Positions 25,019 through 33,181 of a stretch of DNA of 42,384 bases are shown one piece after another (the first letter of the stretch is position 1; each line of letters begins with the position of its first letter). The notes under the pieces were generated by a model. It ran no database searches and had not been told where the DNA came from. It saw only the letters and a list, made by a program, of their open reading frames with translations. The stretch spans positions 1-42,384 of the forward strand of contig JAETQF010000021.1 of the NCBI GenBank assembly GCA_021770845.1, given 5' to 3'. The translations under genes were made by a program, and so were the position numbers. The DNA comes from Oscillospiraceae bacterium. Lineage in GTDB: Bacteria; Bacillota; Clostridia; Oscillospirales; Oscillospiraceae.

Positions 25019-26215
25019 CTATGGCTCCCGCGGATTGCCGTCGTCGTCCAGCCACACGTCATGCCGCCTGACGATCACCGCGGTATAGTTGTCCTGATTG
25101 CTGTAGCCCTTGGCCTGGATGGCGGAGCGCAGGGCGTCGGCGATGCTCCCCGGGGCGGACAGGGCCTGGATCATCTCGTATTCCGTGAGGGCGTTGTACA
25201 CCCCGTCGCTCATGAGGACAAACACGTCGCCCTCCCGGATGACTACGGGCTGGGCGGGTATGTCCACATACTTCAGCTCCCCCATGCCCAGGAAGCTGGT
25301 GAGGCCGCCCCCCTTGGGGTGGCTCTCCGCCTCCTGAAGGGAGCACAGGCCGTTTACCCCGTCGGTGTACAGCTCGTTGCGGTAGATGTGCTCCCGGTTG
25401 AGCTGGTAGAGGGCCCCGTCCCGGAACAGGCAGATCCGGCTGTCCCCCACGGACAGGTAGTGGAAGGCGCTGTTCTCAATGAGGGCCGCCACCATGGTGG
25501 AGCCGCTGCGCCGCAGGCCGTCGGGGCCAAGCAGGCCGTTCACCGCGTGGTTGGCCTGCTCCAGCAGGGACAGCAGCACCTGCCCCGGCTTGCCCTGGGC
25601 GTGGAAGAAGCCGTTGGCCATGGCGGTCACCGCCGCCTGGCTCACCTTGTCGCCGTCGGCCAGGCCGCCCATGCCGTCCGCCACCACCGCCAGCATCCGC
25701 CCGCCGGGGGCGGAGACGTAAAAGCTGTCCTGCTGGCTCTTGCGGGCCCCCTGCTCGTGGAGCTTTTCCACCACGAAGGGGATGGGGGGGCGGCTGCCCC
25801 AGAAGCTGCCCGGCGCGGTGGCGGGCAGGGCGTCCGGGGCGGAGGGCTTGCGCCGGATCCGCCGGACGATGAGGGCGGCGATCCCGGCGATGGCCAGCCC
25901 GGCGGCCAGGCCCATGGCCGCCAGCCCCCAGCCGGGGATGGCCTCCTGGGGCAGGGGCTCCGCCACCTGCTGGCTCTCCTCGGGGGCGGGGGCCTCCGTT
26001 TCCTCGGGGGCCTGGGTGGGCGCTTCCGTGGGTTCCTCTGTGGGCGCCTGCGTGGGCTCGGCGGTGGGTTCCGCGGTAGGTTCCGCCGTGGGCTCGGCGG
26101 TCGGGGGCGCGGTGTCCTCCGGAGGCGGGGAGAAGGAGGGCGAGGCGCTGTCCTCCGGGGGCGGGGTGATGATCTCCGGGGAGTTCCCGGTTAAGCTCAG
26201 ATTCCAGTTAGCCAT
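25019..26215 (-). CDS. membrane-anchored PP2C phosphatase with Pro-rich N-terminal arm
   Basis: 398 residues. The first 90 residues are Pro/Thr/Glu-rich with four TAEP units (about 39-54). One membrane helix follows (about 96-118) with RRIRRK on its C-terminal side, then a full PP2C domain (about 145-390): QGARKSQQDSF, VVADGMGGLADG, LSVGDSRICLF, LMSDGVYNAL and NQDNYTAVIV. By the positive-inside rule the Pro-rich arm is outside and the phosphatase inside, with no signal peptide. The ATG overlaps the stop of the FHA gene by 8 bases. With the second PP2C gene 14 bases downstream, this operon has two erasers of different location. Confidence 0.92.
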   Translation of the reverse strand: MANWNLSLTGNSPEIITPPPEDSASPSFSPPPEDTAPPTAEPTAEPTAEPTAEPTQAPTEEPTEAPTQAPEETEAPAPEESQQVAEPLPQEAIPGWGLAAMGLAAGLAIAGIAALIVRRIRRKPSAPDALPATAPGSFWGSRPPIPFVVEKLHEQGARKSQQDSFYVSAPGGRMLAVVADGMGGLADGDKVSQAAVTAMANGFFHAQGKPGQVLLSLLEQANHAVNGLLGPDGLRRSGSTMVAALIENSAFHYLSVGDSRICLFRDGALYQLNREHIYRNELYTDGVNGLCSLQEAESHPKGGGLTSFLGMGELKYVDIPAQPVVIREGDVFVLMSDGVYNALTEYEMIQALSAPGSIADALRSAIQAKGYSNQDNYTAVIVRRHDVWLDDDGNPREP

Positions 26216-26888
26216 TGCCGTCCTCCGGGCCTTCCCAGCCGAACTGCTCGCCGCACAGGGCCACGAAGATCAGCTTGGTGGAGCCGATGGAGATGGTGTC
26301 ATAGCTGTGGATCTCGATGGCGTTCAACACGGTTTTCCCGTTTACCTTGATCAGGTTGCGCCCGGCGGCGGGGCCCACGAAGTAGGCCCGCTCACTGCTG
26401 TCGTAGGCGATCATGGCGTGGTTCTGCCGGGAGATCTGGGAGTCCCCCCGCAGGCGCACGTCCCCCGCCTCCCGGCCGATGTAGTTGTAGCCCGCGTGGA
26501 GGCGGAAGTCCGCTCCCCGCACCGGCCCCTCGGCGCACACCAGCCAGCCCACCACCGGCTCGGAGCCCTGGCTGCCGCCGCCTCCGATGGTGGTTTCCAC
26601 GGCGAAGGGATCCAGCCCGCCGCCCCGGTAGCTGTCCGGGGGCATGGTGGCGCCGAAGTCGGGCCGGGGCGCGTTGGGCGCGGCGGCGCCCGGGGCCTCG
26701 GTGGGGGTAAAGGCGGAGGACGCCCCGCCCAGGGGCTCGGTGGGGGTGAAGCTCCCCGCGCCGGCGCCCATGCCGGGGGCCTCGGTGGGGGTGAAGCCGC
26801 CGGCTCCGCAGTAGGGACAGGCGGCGTGCTTAGCCCCGTCGTAGTGGTGTCCGTTGGGACAGGTGGTCATGGTGGTTTTGATTTCCAT
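26208..26888 (-). CDS. zinc-ribbon FHA adaptor protein
   Basis: 226 residues from ATG 26888 (AGGAGGAGC upstream). A small zinc ribbon (C10, H14, C24, C27) is followed by a Gly/Ala/Thr-rich arm. The arm has three FTPTE units (32-36, 47-51, 60-64) and an ETT motif (98-100) just before the FHA domain (about 115-212; G138-R139, S153-R154, H157, N183-G184). GarA/OdhI proteins of Actinobacteria have an ETT motif in the same place, which their kinase phosphorylates and their own FHA then binds. It is the first gene of the operon and is likely its soluble read-out protein. Confidence 0.9.
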   Translation of the reverse strand: MEIKTTMTTCPNGHHYDGAKHAACPYCGAGGFTPTEAPGMGAGAGSFTPTEPLGGASSAFTPTEAPGAAAPNAPRPDFGATMPPDSYRGGGLDPFAVETTIGGGGSQGSEPVVGWLVCAEGPVRGADFRLHAGYNYIGREAGDVRLRGDSQISRQNHAMIAYDSSERAYFVGPAAGRNLIKVNGKTVLNAIEIHSYDTISIGSTKLIFVALCGEQFGWEGPEDGNG

Positions 26889-27020
26889 AGCTGCTCCTCC
26901 TCTGTGGAATTTGTTGTAATTGACTATAGCACGGCAGGGGTGGAGCACGTCCAAGAGATTTCCAGCGGAACAGGGGGAAAAATGCCTGACAGGGCGGGAA
27001 CCGGCGGCGGATTTGGGCAT
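26889..27020 (-). promoter_or_regulatory. leader and possible promoter of the phospho-signalling operon
   Basis: On the minus strand TATAGT (26923-26928) lies 35 bases before the FHA start. The best -35, TTGGAC (26949-26954), is 20 bases away, too far for a strong sigma-A promoter. No other candidate is better. No operator-like repeat was seen. Confidence 0.3.
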
Positions 27021-27051
27021 AAAAAAGCCCCGATCTCCGGAGAGATCGGGG
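27021..27051 (-). terminator. terminator of the LysR gene
   Basis: A 10-bp stem, CCCCGATCTC (27028-27037) with 27042-27051, a 4-base loop and, on the minus strand, CTTTTTTAT. It separates the LysR gene from the phospho-signalling operon. Confidence 0.9.
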
Positions 27052-27104
27052 ATGGCTCACGATAAGCGCCGGAGCGGGGCCGGGGGAGGGGCACAGCCCG
27101 TCCC

Positions 27105-27998
27105 CTATGCCCAGCCCTTTTCCAGGCCCCGGCGCACCGTCTCCAGCAGGAAGGGCAGGGAGGGGTTGAGGCTGTCCCGCCGCCAGGCCAGGGCGTGGCA
27201 GGACAGGGGCACCCCCACCAGGGGAATAAAGCTCACCATGTTCTGGGACAGGTGCTCCAGGTTGTCCGTCAGGGTGCTGACGCCCACGCCGCAGGCCACC
27301 AGCATCAGCAGGCTGGGGACATAGTTGGCCTCCGCCACCACCCGGGGGGTGAAGCCCGCGTCCGCCGCCATCTTCCACACCAGCCCGTACCCGGGCAGGG
27401 AGGACGTGCGGGACATGACCACGAAGCTCTCGTCCCGGAGATCCTCCATGCGCAGGCTGCGCATAGCGGCCAGGGGGGAGGCCGCCGGCACCACCGCGCA
27501 CTGCCGATCCCGCCGGAGGATGATGGTTTCCACGTCCTCCTGGGGCAGGGCCTCCCCGGAGTTGATCACCGCGTCCACCTCCCCCGCCATCAGCGCGCGG
27601 ATCAGATCGGAATGGCTGAGCTCCAGAAAGGACAGGTGGATCTGGGGAAAGTCCCGGGCCAGGGCCTGATGGATGCGCACCGCGTTGCCGTCAAAGGTGT
27701 CCCGCAGGATGCCCACGGTCACGTTCCCCCGGAACCCCTGCTGGGCCAGCAGCGCCGCGTCCACCCCGGCCCGGCAGCTGTCCAGAATCCGGGGGCACTC
27801 CTGGGCGAAGGCCCGGCCCGCCGGGGTGAGGGACACGCTGCGGGAGCTGCGGTAAAAGAGCTGAAGCCCCAGCTCCTGCTCCAGGGCGGAGATCATGCGG
27901 CTCAGGGCGGGCTGGGAGATGAACAGGTCGTCGGCGGCCTGGGTGAAGTTCAGCCGCTGGGCCAGAACCAGAAAGCTCTCCAACTGGGTCAGTGTCAT
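27105..27998 (-). CDS. LysR-family transcriptional regulator
   Basis: 297 residues from ATG 27998. The N-terminal winged HTH (1-60) reads MTLTQLESFLVLAQRLNFTQ and ISQPALSRMISALEQELG. The remaining part (about 90-290) is the two-lobed effector domain, for example VTVGILRDTFDG and EVDAVINSGEALP. It is divergent from the operon starting at 28378, across a 379-base gap, the classical arrangement for a LysR activator and its target. The inducer is probably the substrate of that operon or a product of it. Confidence 0.93.
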   Translation of the reverse strand: MTLTQLESFLVLAQRLNFTQAADDLFISQPALSRMISALEQELGLQLFYRSSRSVSLTPAGRAFAQECPRILDSCRAGVDAALLAQQGFRGNVTVGILRDTFDGNAVRIHQALARDFPQIHLSFLELSHSDLIRALMAGEVDAVINSGEALPQEDVETIILRRDRQCAVVPAASPLAAMRSLRMEDLRDESFVVMSRTSSLPGYGLVWKMAADAGFTPRVVAEANYVPSLLMLVACGVGVSTLTDNLEHLSQNMVSFIPLVGVPLSCHALAWRRDSLNPSLPFLLETVRRGLEKGWA

Positions 27999-28030
27999 TC
28001 CGCCACATCCTTTCGTTGTCCTTATGGGGC

Positions 28031-28059
28031 AGTATACCACAGCTTTCGTCATTTGTCAC
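28031..28059 (-). promoter_or_regulatory. promoter of the LysR gene
   Basis: On the minus strand GTGACA (28054-28059), 17 bases, TATACT (28031-28036). The start codon is 33 bases further on. Confidence 0.65.
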
Positions 28060-28377
28060 AGGTTTATATCTGTTTTTCGCATAGCAGCCATAAAAAATTT
28101 TGCCCAAAAACGTGAGTCTGCCCAAAATCAGCCGGATTCCTTTGTCAGATTGCACAAATACGGCGGCGGCAGACGGCTCCGCTCCGCCCGGAAAGCCGTT
28201 TTTTTCCTGATCTAAACCTTTTTTGCATTCCTGCCATTCGCTTTTGACATTTTACACATAGGTAAAAAGGATTTAAACTGTGTTTTGTGTATAAGCTCAC
28301 CAATCGTGCGGTTCCGCAAATGAGGCGTTTCAGCGCAGTGTGCCAGGTCAGAGCAAACGTACAAGGAGGTCAACAAA
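28060..28377. promoter_or_regulatory. divergent regulatory region of the flavin/LVIVD operon
   Basis: Between the LysR promoter and the first operon gene. TTGACA stands at 28244-28249, but no fair -10 follows at 16-18 bases, as expected for a promoter that needs its LysR activator. TACACA (28253-28258) and TGTGTA (28286-28291) form a loose dyad. AAGGAGGTC just before GTG 28378 is a near-perfect ribosome binding site. The stretch is AT-richer than its surroundings. Confidence 0.4.
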
Positions 28378-29370
28378 GTGAAAATTCTCGGCGTATCCTT
28401 AGGTACCAAAAACGGCAACAACGACACCATGTGCAGGGTGGCCCTTGAGGCCGCGAAGGAGATGGGGGCGGAGATCGAGTTTATCCATCTGATGGACTGG
28501 AACATCGACTACTGCTCCGGCTGCGTGGCTTGCTCCCGCGGCCTGGTGATGGGCAAGGGCATGATCTGCACCCGCAAGGACGACTTCTCCGCCTTCTATG
28601 AGAAGCTCATCGAGGCCGACGGCGTCCTCATGGTTGACCCCATCTTTGAGTCCGGCGGCACCGGCCTGTACCACTCCATCACCGACCGCATGGGCCCCGG
28701 CCATGACGCCGGTATGCTGATGATGCTGGACGGCAAGCTGAAGGAGCAGGGCAAGCCCGGCCTGAATCCCCGGTACTTCAAGCAGAAGGCCATTTCCTTC
28801 GTGTCCATCGGCGGCTCCGACTGGGCTGTCCGCTGCGAAACCGACCACGCCATGCTGGCCCTGAGCCCGGGCTGGAAGATCGTCAACAATGAATATTTCT
28901 CCTGGTGCAAGGACGTCATCATGCAGGACGACAAGATCGAGCGCATGAAGGAGATCGGCCGCAACCTGGTGGAGGCCGCCCGGTACATCATAGAAAACGA
29001 CGTGCAGATCGCCGGGTCTGAAAGCCTGGATCTGTGGAAGGGCAAGGAGGGCGCCTGCCCCCACTGCCACGGCAACGCCTTCTACATCTTCCCCGGCACC
29101 ACCCACGCCGTCTGCGAGTACTGCGGTATGGAGGGCCATCTCACCGTGGTGGACGGCGCCACCAAGTTTGTGTTCGACGAGTCCATCGTCCCCAACGGCC
29201 ACATTGAGCACGCCCATGATGTGCTGTCCGGCAAGATGGCCCACGGCCAGGATATCTTTGAGAACGAGGGCCGCCTGATGGATCTCTACAAGGATCCCGA
29301 GTTCCAGGCCCGCAAGGCCCACTACACCGCCGTCTGCGAGCCCACCCCTCCCCCCTCCAGGCAGGACTGA
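28378..29370 (+). CDS. flavodoxin-fold NAD(P)H/FMN reductase with two Cys clusters
   Basis: 330 residues from GTG 28378. The N-terminal flavodoxin-like domain (1-195) has the FMN phosphate loop GVSLGTKNGNNDT and a Cys cluster C46-x2-C49-x2-C52 plus C64. This resembles iron-sulfur flavoproteins and the NADPH-dependent FMN reductase family. A C-terminal extension carries CPHCHG and CEYCG, a zinc- or iron-binding knuckle, followed by about 80 residues I cannot assign. It is the first gene of the operon opposite the LysR gene. It probably supplies electrons from NAD(P)H through flavin for a reductive step on the operon's substrate; this role is inferred. Confidence 0.82.
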   Translation: MKILGVSLGTKNGNNDTMCRVALEAAKEMGAEIEFIHLMDWNIDYCSGCVACSRGLVMGKGMICTRKDDFSAFYEKLIEADGVLMVDPIFESGGTGLYHSITDRMGPGHDAGMLMMLDGKLKEQGKPGLNPRYFKQKAISFVSIGGSDWAVRCETDHAMLALSPGWKIVNNEYFSWCKDVIMQDDKIERMKEIGRNLVEAARYIIENDVQIAGSESLDLWKGKEGACPHCHGNAFYIFPGTTHAVCEYCGMEGHLTVVDGATKFVFDESIVPNGHIEHAHDVLSGKMAHGQDIFENEGRLMDLYKDPEFQARKAHYTAVCEPTPPPSRQD

Positions 29371-29434
29371 CTGCGCGCCGAGCGGGGAGACTGCTTCCAA
29401 CGACAAATTTTCATACAGCAGGAGGTAACGCATT

Positions 29435-30289
29435 ATGTTTGAATACCGCCCCATGCGCAGCGTGATCTATGTGGACTGCGTGAAAGAGGAGTACCGCCAC
29501 CGCCTCCAGCATTGGCTGTATTCCACCCATGTGCCCGACAGCATCAGCAAGTTCACCCCCTACTGCAGCAAGTACGCCTTCTACAACGCCCTGCCCGTGC
29601 CCCCCGAGGGGGAGCGGTTCGGCACCCGGCGGATGCAGATGACGGAGCACTACTGGATGGTGAACGAGATGACCCCGGAGATGCACGTCAACGCCTTCGC
29701 CGAGCGGATGCCGCCCCATGTGCTGCGCTGGCAGGGGATGCTCCCCGACACCGACGAGGCCGTGGGCGGCGATCAGAACATGGACGGCGACGCCCACCGC
29801 TCCTCCGGCGGCGACAACGGGATGCCTCCCTTCGTGTTCGCCCACGTCCCCATGAACTGGCAGGAGGACTATAAGGGCGCGGGCCGCACCATTGACGACG
29901 GCCCCAACTACCGCTGGCAGTTTGTGCTGCGCTGGCCCTGCGAGAAAACGGGGGAAAAGTGGTTTGAGGAGGTCTTTGTGCCCTACTTCCAGAGCCGCCC
30001 CGAGGTCAACCGCTTCGTGTCCAGCAAGATCTACCACGACGTGGTGGGCTGCCAGTTCCACCGGCTGGTGGAGCTGTGGTTCGACGGCCCCGAGGAGTGG
30101 TACGCCGCCGCGGTGGAGGGCACGAAGGACATGGCCCAGCCCGACTGGGCGAAGGAGGATCCCAAGGCGGCCCCCCAGGCCCGGTTCCCCTTTCTCAAGC
30201 CCAACTTTAATATCGTCGGGATGTTCCTGTCCGATATGGCCGCCAGCGACAATCTGACCCAGTACCGGGGCTATATCACCATGCGGTAA
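29435..30289 (+). CDS. two-domain EthD-like (dimeric alpha/beta barrel) protein
   Basis: 284 residues, with GGAGGTAACG before the ATG. The first half (1-100) has RHRLQHWLYSTHVPDSISKF and AFYNALP, an EthD-like pattern. The second half (about 150-270) repeats it more weakly: EKWFEEVFVPYFQSRPEVNR and HRLVELWF. Between them is a His/Asp/Gly-rich stretch, GGDQNMDGDAHRSSGGDNG. EthD and related dimeric barrels bind or transform hydrophobic or phenolic small molecules, but no catalytic assignment is possible here. It is the second gene of the operon, so it may be the enzyme proper or a binding protein for the substrate. Confidence 0.6.
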   Translation: MFEYRPMRSVIYVDCVKEEYRHRLQHWLYSTHVPDSISKFTPYCSKYAFYNALPVPPEGERFGTRRMQMTEHYWMVNEMTPEMHVNAFAERMPPHVLRWQGMLPDTDEAVGGDQNMDGDAHRSSGGDNGMPPFVFAHVPMNWQEDYKGAGRTIDDGPNYRWQFVLRWPCEKTGEKWFEEVFVPYFQSRPEVNRFVSSKIYHDVVGCQFHRLVELWFDGPEEWYAAAVEGTKDMAQPDWAKEDPKAAPQARFPFLKPNFNIVGMFLSDMAASDNLTQYRGYITMR

Positions 30290-30346
30290 GCCGCGCCCCC
30301 GCGCGGCGGAGCGCAAACGCTACTTGAGAGAGGAGATTATCATTTT

Positions 30347-31669
30347 ATGAATCAGAAGCAGAGTATTGGGTTGGGAACCCGCGGCTGGCTGCTGTTGATC
30401 TATCAATTCCTGGCCTTCATCGTATTTATGGTGTTCACCAATTACCCAATGAACATCCTGGCCACCTCCCTGTCCGATGTGTACGGCGACGCCCAGACCA
30501 TTTCCATGATCTACACCGTCAGTATGCTGGTGGGCATGGCCATTCAGCTGGTTCTGTCCCAGTTTATCGGCAGGGTTAAAAGCGTGAAGTGGCTCAGCCA
30601 CATCTTCGGCATCATCACCCTGGCGGGCGCCCTGGGCGTGTCCGTCATTCCCGGCGGCACCGTCTGGACGATTTGCTACATTATCACTTGCATTTTCTGC
30701 GGTCTGTATGGTATGTTTTCTTTGGGGATCCTGGTGGGCCAGTGGTTCCCCCGCCGGAAGGGCACCGTCATGGGAATTGCCACCCTGGCCTTTCCCATCG
30801 GCAACGGCCTGATCGGCGTGTTCGCCGGGGCCCTGTTCTCCAAGGGCTATCCTGACGTGACCGGCGCGTTTATGCCGTTCTGGATTGCCGGCTTGATCGG
30901 CCTGATCATTGGCATCATCTTCGTCACCGACTATCCCGAGCAGTGCGGCGCGTTCCGTGATAACGACCGCTCCTTCACCCCTGAGATGGCCAAGGCCATG
31001 ATGCTGGAGGAGATCGAGAACAAGAAAACCTCCGTCTGGAAGATTGGCGCGACGCTGAAAAGCGCCCAGTTCTGGCTGATCACCCTGCCCATGGGCGCCC
31101 TGCTGATGTGCTCCGTGGGCATGATGGCCCAGACCAACGCCATCATCGGCGCGTACCCCGACCTGCCCTTTGCCGGCGTGATGGCCGCGGTCATGGTGTT
31201 TGCCTGCCTGGGCAGCTATCTGCTGGGCCTGCTGGACACCAAGCTGGGTACCAGGAAGGCCGTGATCATCGCCTCCGCCATCATGGCGCTGTCCGGCGTG
31301 TTCGGCGCCATCGGCGGCACCATCCCCACCGCCGTCTCCATTGTGCTGCTGGCGGTCTTTATGGGCGCGGGCTCCAACTTCACCGTGTCCGCCGCCGCGC
31401 AGTATTGGCGCCGTGAGGACTTCCCCAGCGTATTCGGCGTCGTCAACCCTGTGGCCAACATCCTTCAGTGCGCCGGCCCCATCATGGTGGCCGCCACCAT
31501 CGGCATGATGCCCATGAACCGGATGCCCTTTATCCTCACCGGCGTCATCGGCCTGGTGTCCGTGGCGCTGTCCGTGGCGTTCAGCCCGGCCAAGGTGAAG
31601 GAGACCGACGACCAGCTCCGCAAGGCCGCCGGCAAGCCTCTGGATGAGGTTCTGGCGGGCCGCCGGTAA
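30347..31669 (+). CDS. MFS transporter, OFA (oxalate/formate antiporter)-like
   Basis: 440 residues, about 12 membrane helices. It begins GTRGWLLLIYQFLAFIVFMV, and the loop between helices 2 and 3 and the segment GQWFPRRKGTVMGIATLAFP are typical of the OFA branch of the major facilitator superfamily, whose members exchange organic acids. A charged loop (about 205-235) separates the two halves. Position as third gene of the operon makes it the likely importer of the substrate or exporter of its end product. Confidence 0.88.
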   Translation: MNQKQSIGLGTRGWLLLIYQFLAFIVFMVFTNYPMNILATSLSDVYGDAQTISMIYTVSMLVGMAIQLVLSQFIGRVKSVKWLSHIFGIITLAGALGVSVIPGGTVWTICYIITCIFCGLYGMFSLGILVGQWFPRRKGTVMGIATLAFPIGNGLIGVFAGALFSKGYPDVTGAFMPFWIAGLIGLIIGIIFVTDYPEQCGAFRDNDRSFTPEMAKAMMLEEIENKKTSVWKIGATLKSAQFWLITLPMGALLMCSVGMMAQTNAIIGAYPDLPFAGVMAAVMVFACLGSYLLGLLDTKLGTRKAVIIASAIMALSGVFGAIGGTIPTAVSIVLLAVFMGAGSNFTVSAAAQYWRREDFPSVFGVVNPVANILQCAGPIMVAATIGMMPMNRMPFILTGVIGLVSVALSVAFSPAKVKETDDQLRKAAGKPLDEVLAGRR

Positions 31670-31692
31670 AACAAAGCCGCGTTGACAGCCAA

Positions 31693-31726
31693 CGGGGATG
31701 GGGCGGCCCTGCCGTTCCCATCCCCG
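31693..31726 (+). terminator. attenuating hairpin inside the operon
   Basis: A 10-bp perfect stem, CGGGGATGGG (31693-31702) with 31717-31726, then GCTTCTTC. The weak T run suggests partial termination, lowering expression of the LVIVD gene relative to the transporter. The 130-base gap holds no other feature. Confidence 0.45.
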
Positions 31727-31802
31727 GCTTCTTCATGAGCTCCGCCCCCAGTGCCCGGGGCATCATCTTGAAGGTATGAACTCTCAATTTGGAGAAAGGA
31801 TG

Positions 31803-33176
31803 ATGAAAATGTCAGCACCGTTTTATGCCAAAAGCCCCGGCAATGAGGGCTACATCAAGAACCTGGAGGTGGTGGGCTTCTCCGATCTGAACGGCATCAA
31901 CGCCTTCCAGATGGCCCTTTACAAGACCGCGGACAAGTATTATATGTACTGCGGCTCCTTCAAGGGGGCCGGGGTGAATATCCTGGACGTCACCGATCCC
32001 GCCAGGCCCCAGGTAGTGGGCATCGTCTGGGTCAGCGATCCCAATGTCTATTTCGCCCAGTCCACCCCCAAGATCCAGGTGGCGGACGACAAGCTCATTG
32101 TGGCCCTGGGGGGCGGCGTGCCCTTCCTCCACGGCATCAAGCCCGGCGACCCCGCCGACGACGGCCTCCAGATCTACGATCTGAAGGAGGATCCCGTCCA
32201 CCCCAAGCTGCTCTCCCACTGGCACACCGGCCTGCCCAACGGCATGGGCGTCCACCGCTTCGCCTACAACGGCGGCAGGTACGTCTATATGCCCGCCGAG
32301 TGCCCGGGCTTCATCGGCTTCATCGTCCGCATCCTGGACATCTCCGACCCCTGCAATCCCGTGGAGGCGGGCCGCTGGTGGCTGCCCAAGCAGTTCAAGG
32401 ACGGCATGGTGGAGGGCACCTACGCCGTGGGCCATGACGCGGAGAAGTTCTGGGGGATGTGCCACGCCTGCAACATCTGCGCCGACCGGCCCAACGAGCT
32501 GTATCTGGGCTATTTCGGCGGCGGCGCCATCATCCTGGACATCTCCGACCCCACCCGGCCCAAGCTCATCTCCCAACTCATGGTGCAGCCCCCCTTTGCC
32601 GGCAAGTTCGACGGCGCCCAGTGCCACACCTATATGCGCCTCACCGGCCGGAACTTCGCCGTGCTCACCAACGAGGGGGAGCGCTTCCCCTTCTTCACCA
32701 AGGACAAGATCCTCAACGGCGTGCACAAGGGCGCCCAGCCCATGAACAACCTGCACATGATCGACGTGTCCGACCCCGCCGATCCCACCCTGGTGGCGGA
32801 GTTCCCCTACCCCGAGGTGCCTGAGAATTTCCCCTACCCCAACTTCAACGACTGCGGCATCGGCGCCCCCGGCCCCTTCGGCCCCCACAACATCCACGAG
32901 CCCATGGGCAAGCCCTGGCTCCAGGACGATCCCAATCTGGTGTATAACTGCTACTTCCACGCGGGGCTGCGGGTGTTTGACGTGTCCGATCCCTACTACA
33001 TTAAGGAGATCGCCTACTTCATTCCCCCCAACCCGGAGAAGCTGCTGTTCGACGTGCCCGTGCCCGGCCCCATGATCGCCACCACCGAGGACTGCGTGGT
33101 GGACGACCGGGGATACATCTACATCGACACCTGGCACGATGGGATGTACATCCTGCGGCTGAAAAGAGACAAGTAA
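31803..33176 (+). CDS. LVIVD-repeat beta-propeller protein
   Basis: 457 residues from ATG 31803 (GGAG 8 bases upstream; ATGs at 31800 and 31809 compete). It has repeated blades with the LVIVD-type motif: VNILDVTDPARPQVVG, VRILDISDPCNPVEAG, AIILDISDPTRPKLIS, MIDVSDPADPTLVAEF, RVFDVSDPYYIKEIAY. Several histidines and MCHACNIC are conserved-looking and could bind metal. There is no signal peptide, so it appears cytoplasmic, unlike many LVIVD proteins. It is the last gene of the operon before a strong terminator. It may be a propeller-type enzyme acting on the imported compound; function is unknown. Confidence 0.82.
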   Translation: MKMSAPFYAKSPGNEGYIKNLEVVGFSDLNGINAFQMALYKTADKYYMYCGSFKGAGVNILDVTDPARPQVVGIVWVSDPNVYFAQSTPKIQVADDKLIVALGGGVPFLHGIKPGDPADDGLQIYDLKEDPVHPKLLSHWHTGLPNGMGVHRFAYNGGRYVYMPAECPGFIGFIVRILDISDPCNPVEAGRWWLPKQFKDGMVEGTYAVGHDAEKFWGMCHACNICADRPNELYLGYFGGGAIILDISDPTRPKLISQLMVQPPFAGKFDGAQCHTYMRLTGRNFAVLTNEGERFPFFTKDKILNGVHKGAQPMNNLHMIDVSDPADPTLVAEFPYPEVPENFPYPNFNDCGIGAPGPFGPHNIHEPMGKPWLQDDPNLVYNCYFHAGLRVFDVSDPYYIKEIAYFIPPNPEKLLFDVPVPGPMIATTEDCVVDDRGYIYIDTWHDGMYILRLKRDK

Positions 33177-33181
33177 ACCAC

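Noticed and set aside
26040..26105. 12-base tandem repeats as a regulatory site
   Set aside because: They encode four TAEP units of the membrane PP2C arm.
28244..28249. TTGACA as a constitutive promoter of the flavin/LVIVD operon
   Set aside because: No acceptable -10 is found at 16-18 bases; kept only as part of an activator-dependent region.
31812..33137. Minus-strand ORF opposite the LVIVD gene
   Set aside because: The plus frame has five clear LVIVD units; the mirror frame is Val/Gly/His-rich filler.
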